DNA from: DATDIC01 sp963777625
GTDB lineage: Bacteria > Pseudomonadota > Alphaproteobacteria > Acetobacterales > Acetobacteraceae
Assembly (NCBI GenBank): GCA_963777625.1
Contig: CAVZRO010000024.1
Coordinates: 62,001 to 126,000, forward strand
Reading direction: 5' to 3'
DNA length: 64,000 nucleotides
Positions within the stretch are counted from its first letter, which is position 1; the number at the start of each line of letters is the position of its first letter. The notes below the pieces were generated by a model. That model made no database searches and had not been told where the DNA came from. It saw nothing but the letters and a program-made list of their open reading frames with translations. A program made the position numbers and the translations under genes. Of the stretch, positions 16,589-25,923 are shown piece after piece.

Positions 16589-18586
16589 TCACGCACTTTG
16601 CTGATCCATGGATGGAAGCTCGGGGAAGCGTTCCTGGATTGCCTGGTAGGCCTGTTCGATGGCGCGGGGGCCGTCGGGGAGATCGGAGGATGCGTTGAAC
16701 ACGGCGTCGAGCAGGCGGTGCTTCAGGTAGAAGCGCCATTGCACCGGGGTCTGGGACAGGATGCGGGTCAGGGCGTCGTAGCGGTCGGCGGTCATGAGCT
16801 GTTCGTAGGCGGCGCGGCCGGGGCCTGGGGTGAAATGGTGCCCGTTCGGCTGCTGGCGGAGGCGGGCGCGAAGCGAGGCGGTGGCCTCGGTGTCGATGCC
16901 GCCTTCGTGGATGGCGACGCCGTAGCGTTCGCGGGCCGCGGCGGCGGAGACGAAGCCGCCGCGCACGTCGCGGAGCACGCGATCGGGCTCGCGGTCCCAG
17001 GCGGGGCCGTAGCCGCCGCCGCCGGGGCCGTGCACGCGCAGGATGTCGCCGGGATCGAGGGTGACGACGTCGGTGTTGCCGAGTTCTTGCGCGTTGTTCG
17101 TGTCCGGGTTGCGGGTGAAACGAGAGCTGGCGCCGGCGTCTCCGCCACGGATGCCCCAGGCGGCGAAGCGGCTGCGATCTCGGTTGCGCGCGGTGACCAC
17201 GGTGTTGGGGGCGAATACCTGGAATTCCATCAGCGTGCCGCAGCCGCCGCGCAAGCGGCCGGGGCCGCCGGAGTCCGGTACCAGCCCGTAGCGGCGCATA
17301 TGGATCGGCACTTCCGACTCGATGATTTCCACCGGGGTGTTGCGTAAGAAACAAGTGTTGGCGCCGGATCCTTCCGTGCCGTCCACCGTGGCGCTGCCGC
17401 CGGCGCCGCCGCCCACCGGGCCGATCGAGGCGATCACGCCGCGATTGTCGCGCGTGCGCGTGTTGACGTTGATGATCGCCAGGCCGCCGGCGGGGCTGGC
17501 GGCGAGCCGCTCCGGCACCGCCAGGGAGAATGCGCCGAAGGTGACTTGCATCAGCGTCAGGCAGGTGAGGCTGCGCATGCCGACCGCGGCGGGGTGTTGC
17601 GGGTTCAGCATGGTGCCTTCGGGCAGGATGCAGCGGCAGATGCGCAGGATGCCGGCATTGAGGATCAGGCGCGGATCGAGCGTGTAGAGCACGTAAACGA
17701 GCCCGACTGTCGCCAGCACGTGGCGTTCGCGCCCGCCGGTCGGGATGTTCAGCGACGAGTGCACCTGCGGATCGGTGCCGGTGTAGTCCATCACCAGAGA
17801 GTCGCCGCGTACGCGCACGGTGAGGGCGATGCGCAGCGGGTAGCCGCCGGCGGAGTCCTCGTCGGCGTATTCGTCGAAGAAGTAATCACCGTCGGGGATG
17901 GCGCGGACGATGGCGCGGGCCTGTGCCTCGGCGTAGTCCATCAGTGCTTGCATGCCGTGGGTCAGGGCATCGACGCCGAGGCGGGCGATCATTTCGTGGA
18001 TTTTGCGCTCGCCGGTGTTGACGGAGGCGATCTGGGCGAAGAGATCGCCCATGTTCTGCTCCGGCGCGCGGACATTCAGGCGCAGCAGGTTCAGCAGTTT
18101 TTCATCCAGCTTGCCTTGGTCCATCAGCTTGGAGGGCGGGATGCGGATGCCTTCCTGGTGGATTTCGGTCAGCGTGCGCGACAGGCTGGCGGGCACCGCG
18201 CCGCCCATGTCGGTGTTGTGGATGTGGCCGGCGACGAAGCAGACGATGCGGCCCTGGTGGAAGACAGGTTTCCAGATGTGGATGTCGGGCGTGTGGGTGG
18301 CGACGAAGCCGCTATAGACGTCGTTGGTGATGCAGATATCGCCTTCGCGGTAGTCGTCGATACGGGCGATCGCGGGGCCGTAGTCGAGGCCGACATACCA
18401 GGTGGCGCCTAGGGTTTTCGGCGAGGCGAAGGTAAGGCCCTCGGGCGTCAGCAGGCCGCAGGAGAAGTCCTCGGTTTCCTTCACGAAGGTGGAGTGGGCG
18501 GTGCGCATCAGCGTGTAGGCCATCGCTTCCGCGGCGGCGGCGCAATAGTTGGCGAAGATCTGCAGTGCGGCTCCGTCGGCGGTCAT
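16589..18586 (-). CDS. hyuB: Hydantoinase B / N-methylhydantoinase subunit B family
   Basis: This 665-residue protein is the beta subunit of the ATP-dependent hydantoinase / oxoprolinase / acetone-carboxylase family. Family features are ANYCAAAAEAMAYTLMRTAHS, FVKETEDFSCGLLTPEG, ITNDVYSG..ATHTPDI, FVAGHIHNTDMGG and a late glycine-rich 'RYGLVPDSGGPGRLRGGCG' block. It is somewhat longer than the usual 550-600 residues, mainly in the C-terminal third. The start is 12 bases after the hyuA stop. Together the subunits hydrolyse a cyclic amide with ATP. The Liv-type importer upstream likely brings in the substrate. Confidence 0.88.
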   Translation of the reverse strand: MTADGAALQIFANYCAAAAEAMAYTLMRTAHSTFVKETEDFSCGLLTPEGLTFASPKTLGATWYVGLDYGPAIARIDDYREGDICITNDVYSGFVATHTPDIHIWKPVFHQGRIVCFVAGHIHNTDMGGAVPASLSRTLTEIHQEGIRIPPSKLMDQGKLDEKLLNLLRLNVRAPEQNMGDLFAQIASVNTGERKIHEMIARLGVDALTHGMQALMDYAEAQARAIVRAIPDGDYFFDEYADEDSAGGYPLRIALTVRVRGDSLVMDYTGTDPQVHSSLNIPTGGRERHVLATVGLVYVLYTLDPRLILNAGILRICRCILPEGTMLNPQHPAAVGMRSLTCLTLMQVTFGAFSLAVPERLAASPAGGLAIINVNTRTRDNRGVIASIGPVGGGAGGSATVDGTEGSGANTCFLRNTPVEIIESEVPIHMRRYGLVPDSGGPGRLRGGCGTLMEFQVFAPNTVVTARNRDRSRFAAWGIRGGDAGASSRFTRNPDTNNAQELGNTDVVTLDPGDILRVHGPGGGGYGPAWDREPDRVLRDVRGGFVSAAAARERYGVAIHEGGIDTEATASLRARLRQQPNGHHFTPGPGRAAYEQLMTADRYDALTRILSQTPVQWRFYLKHRLLDAVFNASSDLPDGPRAIEQAYQAIQERFPELPSMDQQSA

Positions 18587-18598
18587 CAGGTCGGCCCT

Positions 18599-20641
18599 TC
18601 AGTTCGCGGCGTGGATGTGCAGGTTGCCGTAGGTGTCGATATCGGTGGTGAAGCCGGGCAGCACGCAGGTGGTGCAGTCGGACTGGGTGACGATTGCCGG
18701 GCCGGGGAAGCCGGGGCCGGCGCGGAGGGTGGCGCGGTCGTAGAGCGGAACGGGATGCCAGCCGCCGCCGAGCCAGACCTGCGCCTGGGCGAAGGGCACC
18801 GGAGGGGCGTCACCACGGGCGATGGGTGCGAGTTGCGGTTTGGCGATGGTACCGGCGGCAACCACCCGCAAGGCGACCACCTGCACCACTCCGGCCGGAT
18901 CGGCGTAGCCATAGACCTGCTCGTGCCGCGCATGGAAGGCGGCGGCGATGGGTTCGATCCGTTTGTCGGCGAACCAGCTTTCTTCGAGCGGGGTCTCGAT
19001 CTCGAAGGATTGGCCTTTGTAGCGCAGCTCCGCCGAGACCTCGATCGTTACCGGTCCGCGGTAGCCTTGTTCCGTTTGCAGCCATTGTTCGCCGCGTGCA
19101 CGCAGTTCACGCAGGGCGGCGGCGAGGTCGGGCAGCGCGTCGGGGCGCAGGTCGAGATAGACGGTGCGCACGAAATCGTTCTTCAGGTCCGCGATCAGGC
19201 CGCCGAGCGCGCTCAGCACGCCTGGCGTGGTCGGCACCACGACATCCCGCATGCCCAGCTCGTTGGCGATGAAGCAGGCCATCATCGGTCCGGCGCCGCC
19301 GAACGGCAGCAAGGAGAAGCTGCGCAGGTCGATGCCGTGGCGGGAGACGACGCCGCTGACGCCGGCGTACATGCCGGAGACGGCGACATCGATGATGGCC
19401 GCCGCGGTCTGCTGCACGTCCTGTCCGAGCTGTTTCGCCAGCGTGCCGACGGCGCGATGCGCCGCCTCGCGGTCCACCTTTACCGCGTCGTAGCCGAGCG
19501 GCGCGTGGCCGATCCAGCCATTGACCGCGAACGCGTCGGTGACGGTGGGGCGATCGCCGCCGCGTCCGTAGCAGGCCGGGCCGGGTGACGAGCCGGCGCT
19601 CTCCGGCCCGATTTTCAGCACGCCGTGCTCATCTACCCAGGCGATCGAGCCGCCGCCATCGCCGATCGAGGTGACCGAGACGGAGGGGATGAAGACCTGG
19701 AAGTCGCCGATGAACTCGCCCGTGCCGAACTGCGGCGCGCCGTCCACGATCAGCGCCAGATCGGCGCTGGTGCCGCCGATGTCCAGGCTGACGCAATCCT
19801 TCAGTCCGGCCAGCCGCGCGACGTGGCTGGCGCCGATGACGCCGGAAGCGGTGCCGGAGAAGACCATCTGGATGCAGTCGTTCCTGGCCTGGCGCGCACT
19901 CATCACGCCGCCATTCGACTTGGTGACCAGCAGTTCCGGCTGCACGCCGATGGAGTGCAGGGCGGTTTGCAGGGAGTCCAGGTAATGCGAGATGCGCGGC
20001 TGCACGTAGGCGCTGACGACGGCGGTGATGGTGCGTTCATATTCGCGGATGATCGGCCAGACCTCGGCGGAGCAGAACACCGGAAGGTCGGGTGCCACGC
20101 GCTGCACGATCTCGCGCATGCGCTGCTCATGGGCGGCATTGCGCCAGGCGTGCAGGAAGCCGATCACCGCGCCCTCGCAGCCGGCCGCTAGCGCGCGCCG
20201 GATCGCCTGTTCCGCCGCGGGCTCGTCGAGCGCTTCCAGCACCGTGCCGTCCGCGCCGATGCGTTCGGCGACGCCGAACACGTGCTCGCGCGGGATCAGC
20301 ACCGGCGGGCGGCGCGACAGCAGATTGTACATGTCGGCGATCTTCAGCCGCGCCATTTCCAGCACGTCTTCGAAATTGCGCGTGGTGAACAGGGCCAGCC
20401 GTGGCCCCTTGCGCTGGATGACCGTGTTCACGCCCACGGTGGTGCCGTGGGTGAAATAGGTGACGTCCTGTGGCCGGATGGCGTGCACCTGGTTGAGCAG
20501 GCGCATGCCCTCGATCACCTCCTGGCCGGGCTGATCGGGACGCGAGAACACCTTCATCGGGGCGAGCCGCCCGCTGCCTTCATCGAAGGCCACGAAATCG
20601 GTGAACGACCCGCCGATATCGACGCCGATCCGAACTCCCAC
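18599..20641 (-). CDS. hyuA: Hydantoinase A / N-methylhydantoinase subunit A family
   Basis: This 680-residue alpha subunit has an ASKHA-type ATP-binding fold. The first phosphate loop is DIGGSFTDF near residue 9, and the second is LDIGGTSADLALI near residue 290. The family stretch THGTTVGVNTVIQRKGPRLA lies near residue 65, and PFGGAGPM near residue 460. It phosphorylates or activates the ring amide for hydrolysis by HyuB. It lies 11 bases below the LivF-type ATPase gene, in one operon with the importer. Hydantoin, N-methylhydantoin, oxoproline or related cyclic amides are all possible substrates. Confidence 0.88.
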   Translation of the reverse strand: MGVRIGVDIGGSFTDFVAFDEGSGRLAPMKVFSRPDQPGQEVIEGMRLLNQVHAIRPQDVTYFTHGTTVGVNTVIQRKGPRLALFTTRNFEDVLEMARLKIADMYNLLSRRPPVLIPREHVFGVAERIGADGTVLEALDEPAAEQAIRRALAAGCEGAVIGFLHAWRNAAHEQRMREIVQRVAPDLPVFCSAEVWPIIREYERTITAVVSAYVQPRISHYLDSLQTALHSIGVQPELLVTKSNGGVMSARQARNDCIQMVFSGTASGVIGASHVARLAGLKDCVSLDIGGTSADLALIVDGAPQFGTGEFIGDFQVFIPSVSVTSIGDGGGSIAWVDEHGVLKIGPESAGSSPGPACYGRGGDRPTVTDAFAVNGWIGHAPLGYDAVKVDREAAHRAVGTLAKQLGQDVQQTAAAIIDVAVSGMYAGVSGVVSRHGIDLRSFSLLPFGGAGPMMACFIANELGMRDVVVPTTPGVLSALGGLIADLKNDFVRTVYLDLRPDALPDLAAALRELRARGEQWLQTEQGYRGPVTIEVSAELRYKGQSFEIETPLEESWFADKRIEPIAAAFHARHEQVYGYADPAGVVQVVALRVVAAGTIAKPQLAPIARGDAPPVPFAQAQVWLGGGWHPVPLYDRATLRAGPGFPGPAIVTQSDCTTCVLPGFTTDIDTYGNLHIHAAN

Positions 20642-20652
20642 ACCAAACTCCT

Positions 20653-21360
20653 TTACAGATAGATGCTGCGCACGATCTCATCTTCCGAGATCGCGGCGCT
20701 GATGTCGTGGCGCTGCGATACGCGGCCGTCGCGCAGGATCAGGAAGCGGTCCGCCACCGCCAGCGCCAGCCTGATATTCTGCTCGACGATCATCATGGTC
20801 ACGCCGAGCTGCTTCAGCGCGCGCATGATGGTGGCGATTTCCTCCACGAACACGGGCGCGAGTCCGCCGGAGGGTTCGTCCAGCAACAGGATGCGCGGCT
20901 GGCCCATCAGGGCGCGCCCGATCGCGACCATCTGCTGCTCGCCGCCGGACATCAGCCGCACGATCTGCTGGCGGCGTTCGGCCAGGCGCGGGAAGGAGGC
21001 ATAGACGCGTTCCAGCAACGGCGCCGCCGGGCCGCCGCGCACCCAGCGGCCGAGACGCAGATTTTCCTCGACCGACATGTCCGGGAACAGGTCGCGGGCC
21101 TGCGAGACCTGCACGATGCCGTGGCGGAACATCTGGTGCGGCAGGCGCCCGGCAAGCTCCTTCCCGGCAAACCGAATGGAGCCGGACCACGGGCGCACGA
21201 AGCCGCTGACGGCGTTCAGGCAGGTGGATTTGCCGCTGCCGTTGGCGCCGAGCAGGGCGACGACCTCGCCGCCGCCGATGGTGAAATCGACGCCGAACAG
21301 GATCTGCTTGCGGGTGTAACCGGCGGTGACACCGCTGACCGAGAGCAGGGCGTCAGGCAT
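20653..21360 (-). CDS. Branched-chain amino acid-type ABC importer ATPase (LivF-like)
   Basis: This 235-residue cytoplasmic ATPase has Walker A GANGSGKST, LivF-typical VSQARDLFPDMSVEENLRLG, signature MSGGEQQMV, Walker B ILLLDEPSGGLAPV and H-loop IVEQN. It overlaps LivG by eight bases and precedes hyuA by 11 bases. It powers uptake with LivG, LivH and LivM. Given hyuAB downstream, the cargo is likely a hydantoin-like amide and not necessarily an amino acid. Confidence 0.9.
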   Translation of the reverse strand: MPDALLSVSGVTAGYTRKQILFGVDFTIGGGEVVALLGANGSGKSTCLNAVSGFVRPWSGSIRFAGKELAGRLPHQMFRHGIVQVSQARDLFPDMSVEENLRLGRWVRGGPAAPLLERVYASFPRLAERRQQIVRLMSGGEQQMVAIGRALMGQPRILLLDEPSGGLAPVFVEEIATIMRALKQLGVTMMIVEQNIRLALAVADRFLILRDGRVSQRHDISAAISEDEIVRSIYL

Positions 21361-22117
21361 GGCCGAGATAGGCCTCCAGGACGTTGCGGTCGGTACGCAC
21401 TTGCTGCGGCGTGCCGTCGGCGACCTTGTGGCCGTAGTTCAGCACCGCCACGCGGTCGGAGATGCCCATCACCAGCTCGATCGCGTGTTCGATGAGCAGA
21501 ATGCCGATCCGGCGATTGCGCGCGAGATCCCGGATGATGGTGCCGAGCTGTTGGCGCATCGGCGGGGCCAGGCCGACGGCGGGTTCGTCCAGCAGCAGCA
21601 GCGGCGGATCGGTGGCCAGCGCGCGCACGATCTCCACCATGCGCTGCTGGCCGCCGGACAAGGAGCCGGCCGGCTGGTCCGCCAGATGCGCGATGTCCAT
21701 CAGCGCGAGCAGCTCGCGGGCTTTCGCGGTGGCGTCGGATTCCTTGCGCGCCGAGCGCCTGCTGCCCAGCGTGATGCCGCAGAAGCCGCTGCCGATGTGG
21801 CTGTGCAGCCCGACCAGCACGTTTTCGAGCGCCGTCAGCTCGTTGAACAAGCCGCCATTCTGGAAGGTGCGGCGCACGCCGCGGGCGGCGATTTCGTGCG
21901 GCGTCAGGCCCTGGATCGGCGCGCCGCGCAGCAGCACCTGTCCCGACACCACCGGCACATAGCCGGCGATGGCATTGAACAGGCTGGTCTTGCCGGCGCC
22001 GTTCGGACCGATCAGCGCGCAGATCTCGCCGGAATCGACTTGCAGGGATACCTGGTCGACGGCGGTCAGGCCGCCGAAGCGGACACTGAGATCGGTGACT
22101 TCGAGCAGCTTCGCCAT
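21353..22117 (-). CDS. Branched-chain amino acid-type ABC importer ATPase (LivG-like)
   Basis: This 254-residue ATPase has Walker A GPNGAGKTS, the LivG-specific RGVRRTFQNGGLFNELTALENV, signature LSGGQQRMV, Walker B LLLLDEPAVGLAPP and H-loop LIEHAIELV. It starts one base after the LivM stop and overlaps LivF by eight bases. It is full-length for the family. Confidence 0.9.
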   Translation of the reverse strand: MAKLLEVTDLSVRFGGLTAVDQVSLQVDSGEICALIGPNGAGKTSLFNAIAGYVPVVSGQVLLRGAPIQGLTPHEIAARGVRRTFQNGGLFNELTALENVLVGLHSHIGSGFCGITLGSRRSARKESDATAKARELLALMDIAHLADQPAGSLSGGQQRMVEIVRALATDPPLLLLDEPAVGLAPPMRQQLGTIIRDLARNRRIGILLIEHAIELVMGISDRVAVLNYGHKVADGTPQQVRTDRNVLEAYLGHA

Positions 22118-22118
22118 C

Positions 22119-23105
22119 TCAGTCGCGGTGGTAGCGGTCGTGGAACACGGGATGCAACCGTGCCAGCAGGCTGGCGATCCCGTTTGGCAGGAACAGAATC
22201 ACCAGGATGATCAGGACGCCGAACACCAGTTCCTGAGAGCCGGGGAAATTGGCGAAGACCTGCGGCAGCGCGGTAATCACGACGGCGCCGAGGACCGAGC
22301 CGAGCAGGCTGCCGAGGCCGCCCACCATGATGATGGCGAACTCCAGGATCAGCTCGGTCAGGTCGAATGAGATCGGGGTCAGATGGCCGACCAGCGCGGC
22401 GAACATCGCCCCGCCGATGCCGACGACGAAGCCGCTATAGCCGAAGCACAGCACGATGTAGCGGTTGGTGGGGATGCCCATGGCGGCGGCGGCGGCCTCG
22501 TTTCCCTTGATGGCGAGGAAGGCGCGGCCGAAGCGCGAGCGCAGCAGCCGGTCGGTGGCGATGACCACCAGGACGACGAGCGCCAGGAACACGTAGAACT
22601 GGCGCCCGGCGGTGCTCAGGTCCCAGCCGAACAGGTTGGCCGGTGGCACCGCCATGCCCATCGATCCGCCGGTGAGGGGTTCCCAGCGGATGTAGATCCA
22701 GCGCATCAACTCGCCGAACGCGAGCGTCATGATGGCGAGGTAGAACGCGCGCACGCCGCGCAGGGCCGGCACGCTGGCGGCGCAACCGGCAAGCCCGCCC
22801 ATGATGCCGGCGGGGATGATCGTGGCCCACCAGGGCCAGCCGGCTTGCAGCATCAATATGCCGGTGGTGTAGGCGCCGATGCCGAACAGCGCGACGTTGG
22901 AGAAGGCCAGCAATCCGAGATTGCCGACCACCAGGTTGAAGCCGACCCCCACGGGCACGTACATCAGCATCATGTCGATGACGTATTGCTGGTACTGGTT
23001 GAGGAATAGCGGGAGGGGCAGGAGCACGATCGGGAGGAGCCAGAACACCAGGCGCAGCGGTACTGCCCCCGCGCGCGCCATTCGCGGGCGAGGCGACGGC
23101 ATCAT
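22119..23105 (-). CDS. Branched-chain amino acid-type ABC importer permease (LivM-like)
   Basis: This inner-membrane permease of about 328 residues has roughly ten helices. Family landmarks are YVPVGVGFNLVVGNLGLLAFSNVALFGIGAY, the coupling segment RSRFGRAFLAIKGNEAAAAAMGI, and the terminal ...LVILFLPNGIASLLAR. The start chosen is the ATG at 23105. The in-frame ATG at 23180 would add residues encoded partly by intergenic repeat sequence. It pairs with LivH. Confidence 0.85.
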   Translation of the reverse strand: MMPSPRPRMARAGAVPLRLVFWLLPIVLLPLPLFLNQYQQYVIDMMLMYVPVGVGFNLVVGNLGLLAFSNVALFGIGAYTTGILMLQAGWPWWATIIPAGIMGGLAGCAASVPALRGVRAFYLAIMTLAFGELMRWIYIRWEPLTGGSMGMAVPPANLFGWDLSTAGRQFYVFLALVVLVVIATDRLLRSRFGRAFLAIKGNEAAAAAMGIPTNRYIVLCFGYSGFVVGIGGAMFAALVGHLTPISFDLTELILEFAIIMVGGLGSLLGSVLGAVVITALPQVFANFPGSQELVFGVLIILVILFLPNGIASLLARLHPVFHDRYHRD

Positions 23106-23199
23106 GGGCGCCGTCCCGTCACGGCCCGGCGTTTTCCCGTCGTGGCCGCCCTCCGCCATGGCTGCGCTTGTCGCGGCCACTCATGTGTTCATACCGCGA

Positions 23200-23316
23200 G
23201 ACAAAGACGTGGGTGCCCGGGACAAGCCTGGACAAGCCCGGGCATGACGGGTGGGGGCCGGGCGTGACGGGGGAGGCGGGCGTGACGGGGGACGCCGGCG
23301 TGACGGGGGACTGGTG
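23200..23316. repeat. Tandem '(g)cgtgacgggggacgc' repeat inside the Liv operon
   Basis: The roughly 210-base gap between livH and livM contains a 'cccgggacaagcc ... cccgggcatgacggg' hairpin. It is followed by four short units ending in 'gtgacggggg'. It belongs to the same tail-repeat style seen at 31660 and 54590. It interrupts an operon whose other junctions are within 30 bases. Confidence 0.55.
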
Positions 23317-24195
23317 TCACACGCGCACGGTGGATTGGCGGCCGAACAGACCGCTGGGGCGTACCAGCAGCACCAGGATGGCGGTCAGGTAAGCGGTGAT
23401 ATCGATGAAGACGGTGCCGACATAGAAACCGAGCACTTTCTGCAAAACGCCGAGCAGCACGCCGCCAATCACCGCGCCGTAGAGCGAGCCGAAGCCGCCC
23501 AGCGTCATCGCGGCGAAGCCCTGGATCAGCACCCATTGGCCCATGTCGGGAGTCAACGGGACGATCAAGGCGATCAGCACGCCGCCAACGGCGCCCAGCG
23601 CCGCGCCGACGCCCCAGGCGATGGCGTGGAATGCGCGCACATTGATGCCGACCAGTGCCGCCCCGCGTTCGCTTTGGAAGACTGCCTGGGTGACGCGCCC
23701 GATCGGCGTTGCGTAGAACACCGCGAACAGCACCAGCAACAACAGCAGGACGAAGCCGGTGATCGCCACATCATCGGTGGTGACGACGACCGAGCCCAGC
23801 ATGAACACGCCGCGCGGATAGGGCCGCGCCAGGTTGAGGACGTCGTTGCCCCATTCGATGCGCTCGGCGCCGCGGATGGCGAAGCCGACCGCCAGCGCCA
23901 TCATCGCCAGCGAGAGATGCGGCCGCGCCATGATCGGTTGCAGCAGCAGCCGCTGCATGAGGACGCCGCCGACAAACAGCACGGCGATCGACATCGCCAG
24001 TGCGGCGACGAACGGCAGGCCGAAGGCGAGCGAGCCGACGAAGGCGGCGTAGGCGCCGGCCGCGACCATGTCGCCATGGCCGAAATTCACCACCGTGGTG
24101 GCGCGGTACACCACCGTCATCGACAGGGCGATCAGGGCGTAGAGCATGCCCGAGGTGATGCCGCTGACGACAAGCTGCGGCAGCATGCCAAGCAC
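23317..24195 (-). CDS. Branched-chain amino acid-type ABC importer permease (LivH-like)
   Basis: This 292-residue permease has eight or so helices. LivH landmarks are SGITSGMLYALIALSMTVVYRATTVVNFGHGDM, the coupling loop RVTQAVFQSERGAALVGIN, and the terminal LVRPSGLFGR. It lies 30 bases downstream of the binding-protein gene. It forms the membrane channel with LivM. Confidence 0.88.
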   Translation of the reverse strand: MLGMLPQLVVSGITSGMLYALIALSMTVVYRATTVVNFGHGDMVAAGAYAAFVGSLAFGLPFVAALAMSIAVLFVGGVLMQRLLLQPIMARPHLSLAMMALAVGFAIRGAERIEWGNDVLNLARPYPRGVFMLGSVVVTTDDVAITGFVLLLLLVLFAVFYATPIGRVTQAVFQSERGAALVGINVRAFHAIAWGVGAALGAVGGVLIALIVPLTPDMGQWVLIQGFAAMTLGGFGSLYGAVIGGVLLGVLQKVLGFYVGTVFIDITAYLTAILVLLVRPSGLFGRQSTVRV

Positions 24196-24225
24196 GGGTG
24201 GGAAGCCGCTGTTGCCTGGGCGGTG

Positions 24226-25467
24226 CTATGAGCCGCCGCCGAGCGGCTGGCCCCAGGCCTTGTACACCACCTCGTTGCCGTTGGCGTCGAGTCCGACGGC
24301 GTACATCTTCTCAACCCCGACATGGTTGTTGGCGGCGAACGTCTCGGTGTCGGCCATCACGCCGGTGTCGAAATCCTTGATGGATTCGATCGCGGCTTCC
24401 CATGAGTCGCGTGTCGGATGCGGGCCGGCGCGGCGGAATCCTTCGACGGTAACGATCGCCGCGGGGACGCCGAAATAGTAGAAATTGGTCGGCTCGCCTT
24501 GCTTCGGCAACTCGCTTTTCGTCAGGTATTTGACGAAGATATCGTGGAATTCCTTGAGCGGCCCTTCGCCGAGTTTTGCCTTGAACTGATAGGGCTGGAA
24601 GAACTTTCCGCGCACGGCGGCCGGGTCGCCGACATCACGGACTGTCTGCTCGAAATCGGCGCCCAGCGCGCCGACGGTGATTGCGTTCACGCCGTAGGTC
24701 TGCATCGCGCGCAGGAAGATGACCAGTTCCTGCTGATAGAGGCAGCCCATGACGGCCTGGGCGCCCGACGCCTTGATCTGCAGTGCCTGCGCCGTGGCGT
24801 CGGTGGAGCCGCGCTCCATGACCGTGGTGGCAACCACGGTGCCGCCATGCTGCTTGATGTAGTCAGTCGCCGGATCGCAGTAGCCGTGGGCCCAGTCGTT
24901 GCTGTGCTCGACCAGCGCGATCTTGGTCACGCCGGGCTTGCTCATGGCGAAGCTGGCCATCGCGTGGCCGGACTGCACGCCGGTGTAAGTGGTATGGAAC
25001 ATGCCGGGAACGGGCGGGGTGGTGATCTTCGGGTTGGCGGAAATGCCGATCCAGGGGATGCCTTCCTTTTCCAGCATCGGCTTGATCGCCATGGCGACGC
25101 CGCTGCAGGGACTGCCCATGATCATGAAGACCTTGTCTTCGTAGATGAGCTTCTTGGCGGCGGCGATGCCCTTTGCCTCGTTGCAGGCGGAATCGGCGAA
25201 CACGGTGACGAACTTGCGGCCGTTCACGCCGCCCTGCGCGTTGATGTAGCGCAAATAGGCTTCGGGTCCGTAATTCAGCGGATCGAACACCGAGCTTTCA
25301 CCGGAAAACGGTCCGAGCGAGCCGATCTTGATGGTGGTGTCGGTGATGCCCTGCGTGTTGCTGGTTTGCGCGAGCGAGGTGGCGGTGCCGGTCAACCCGG
25401 CCAGCACGAGTACCGATGAATGTCCTGACCAAGCGCATCGCCAAGCCTCCTCCGGCCCCGGGAGCAT
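24226..25467 (-). CDS. Branched-chain amino acid-type periplasmic binding protein (LivJ/K-like); start uncertain
   Basis: This is a type I periplasmic binding protein of about 413 residues. The mature part reads TIKIGSLGPFSGESSVFDPLNYGPEAYLRYIN, VFADSACNEAKGIAAAKKLI, and MIMGSPCSGVAMAI. In frame, the ATG at 25467 follows GAGGAG, but its N-terminus (MLPGPEEAWRCAWSGH) is an odd signal peptide. An ATG at 25438 follows a perfect GGAGGAGG. It reads MRLVRTFI in another frame, then would need one base change to join VLVLAGLTGTATSLA. A small indel in the signal peptide is therefore likely. It is the first gene of the importer/hydantoinase operon. Confidence 0.78.
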   Translation of the reverse strand: MLPGPEEAWRCAWSGHSSVLVLAGLTGTATSLAQTSNTQGITDTTIKIGSLGPFSGESSVFDPLNYGPEAYLRYINAQGGVNGRKFVTVFADSACNEAKGIAAAKKLIYEDKVFMIMGSPCSGVAMAIKPMLEKEGIPWIGISANPKITTPPVPGMFHTTYTGVQSGHAMASFAMSKPGVTKIALVEHSNDWAHGYCDPATDYIKQHGGTVVATTVMERGSTDATAQALQIKASGAQAVMGCLYQQELVIFLRAMQTYGVNAITVGALGADFEQTVRDVGDPAAVRGKFFQPYQFKAKLGEGPLKEFHDIFVKYLTKSELPKQGEPTNFYYFGVPAAIVTVEGFRRAGPHPTRDSWEAAIESIKDFDTGVMADTETFAANNHVGVEKMYAVGLDANGNEVVYKAWGQPLGGGS

Positions 25468-25638
25468 GGAAAGCTCCTCGTCGATCAAATTGAGCGTCGG
25501 GCGGGGCCAGCCTGACTGTTCCGGATGTGCCGGGACAGCGCGGAACCGATCCGCCATCGAACTATCGGATTATGCGCGAAGCAGGCGGCGGGCGCAACAG
25601 GTCGGCTTACAGTTGTGGCTAGCCGTTGTGGCTTGCCC

Positions 25639-25920
25639 TTAGGGGCTGGTGGCGATCGGCAGCAGTGCGTGCACCGCGAGCAGCAGCAGGAACAGCACCA
25701 CGATGATCTGGGCGATGCCGCCGAACAGGCGCAGCGCACCGACGATCAGGACCAAAGCCAGGAGGATGAGGATGACCACGGCGATGCCCGGCGGCACGCC
25801 AAGATGAATAAGTTGCGTTCGCACCCACATCTCGATCCACGCCAGTCCGGCGAGTATCAGATCGACGAAGGCTTTGATGGCGTCGAGAAGCTGCACGACG
25901 ACATTGTCGAACTGGTTCAT
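25639..25920 (-). CDS. Small membrane protein of unknown function
   Basis: This 93-residue protein has an N-terminal amphipathic stretch (FDNVVVQLLDAIKAFVDLILAGLAWIEMW) and two adjacent hydrophobic helices (about residues 43-62 and 66-88). No known family was recognised. It lies three bases downstream of the GFA-family gene and is probably co-transcribed with it. Confidence 0.55.
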   Translation of the reverse strand: MNQFDNVVVQLLDAIKAFVDLILAGLAWIEMWVRTQLIHLGVPPGIAVVILILLALVLIVGALRLFGGIAQIIVVLFLLLLAVHALLPIATSP

Positions 25921-25923
25921 TGC

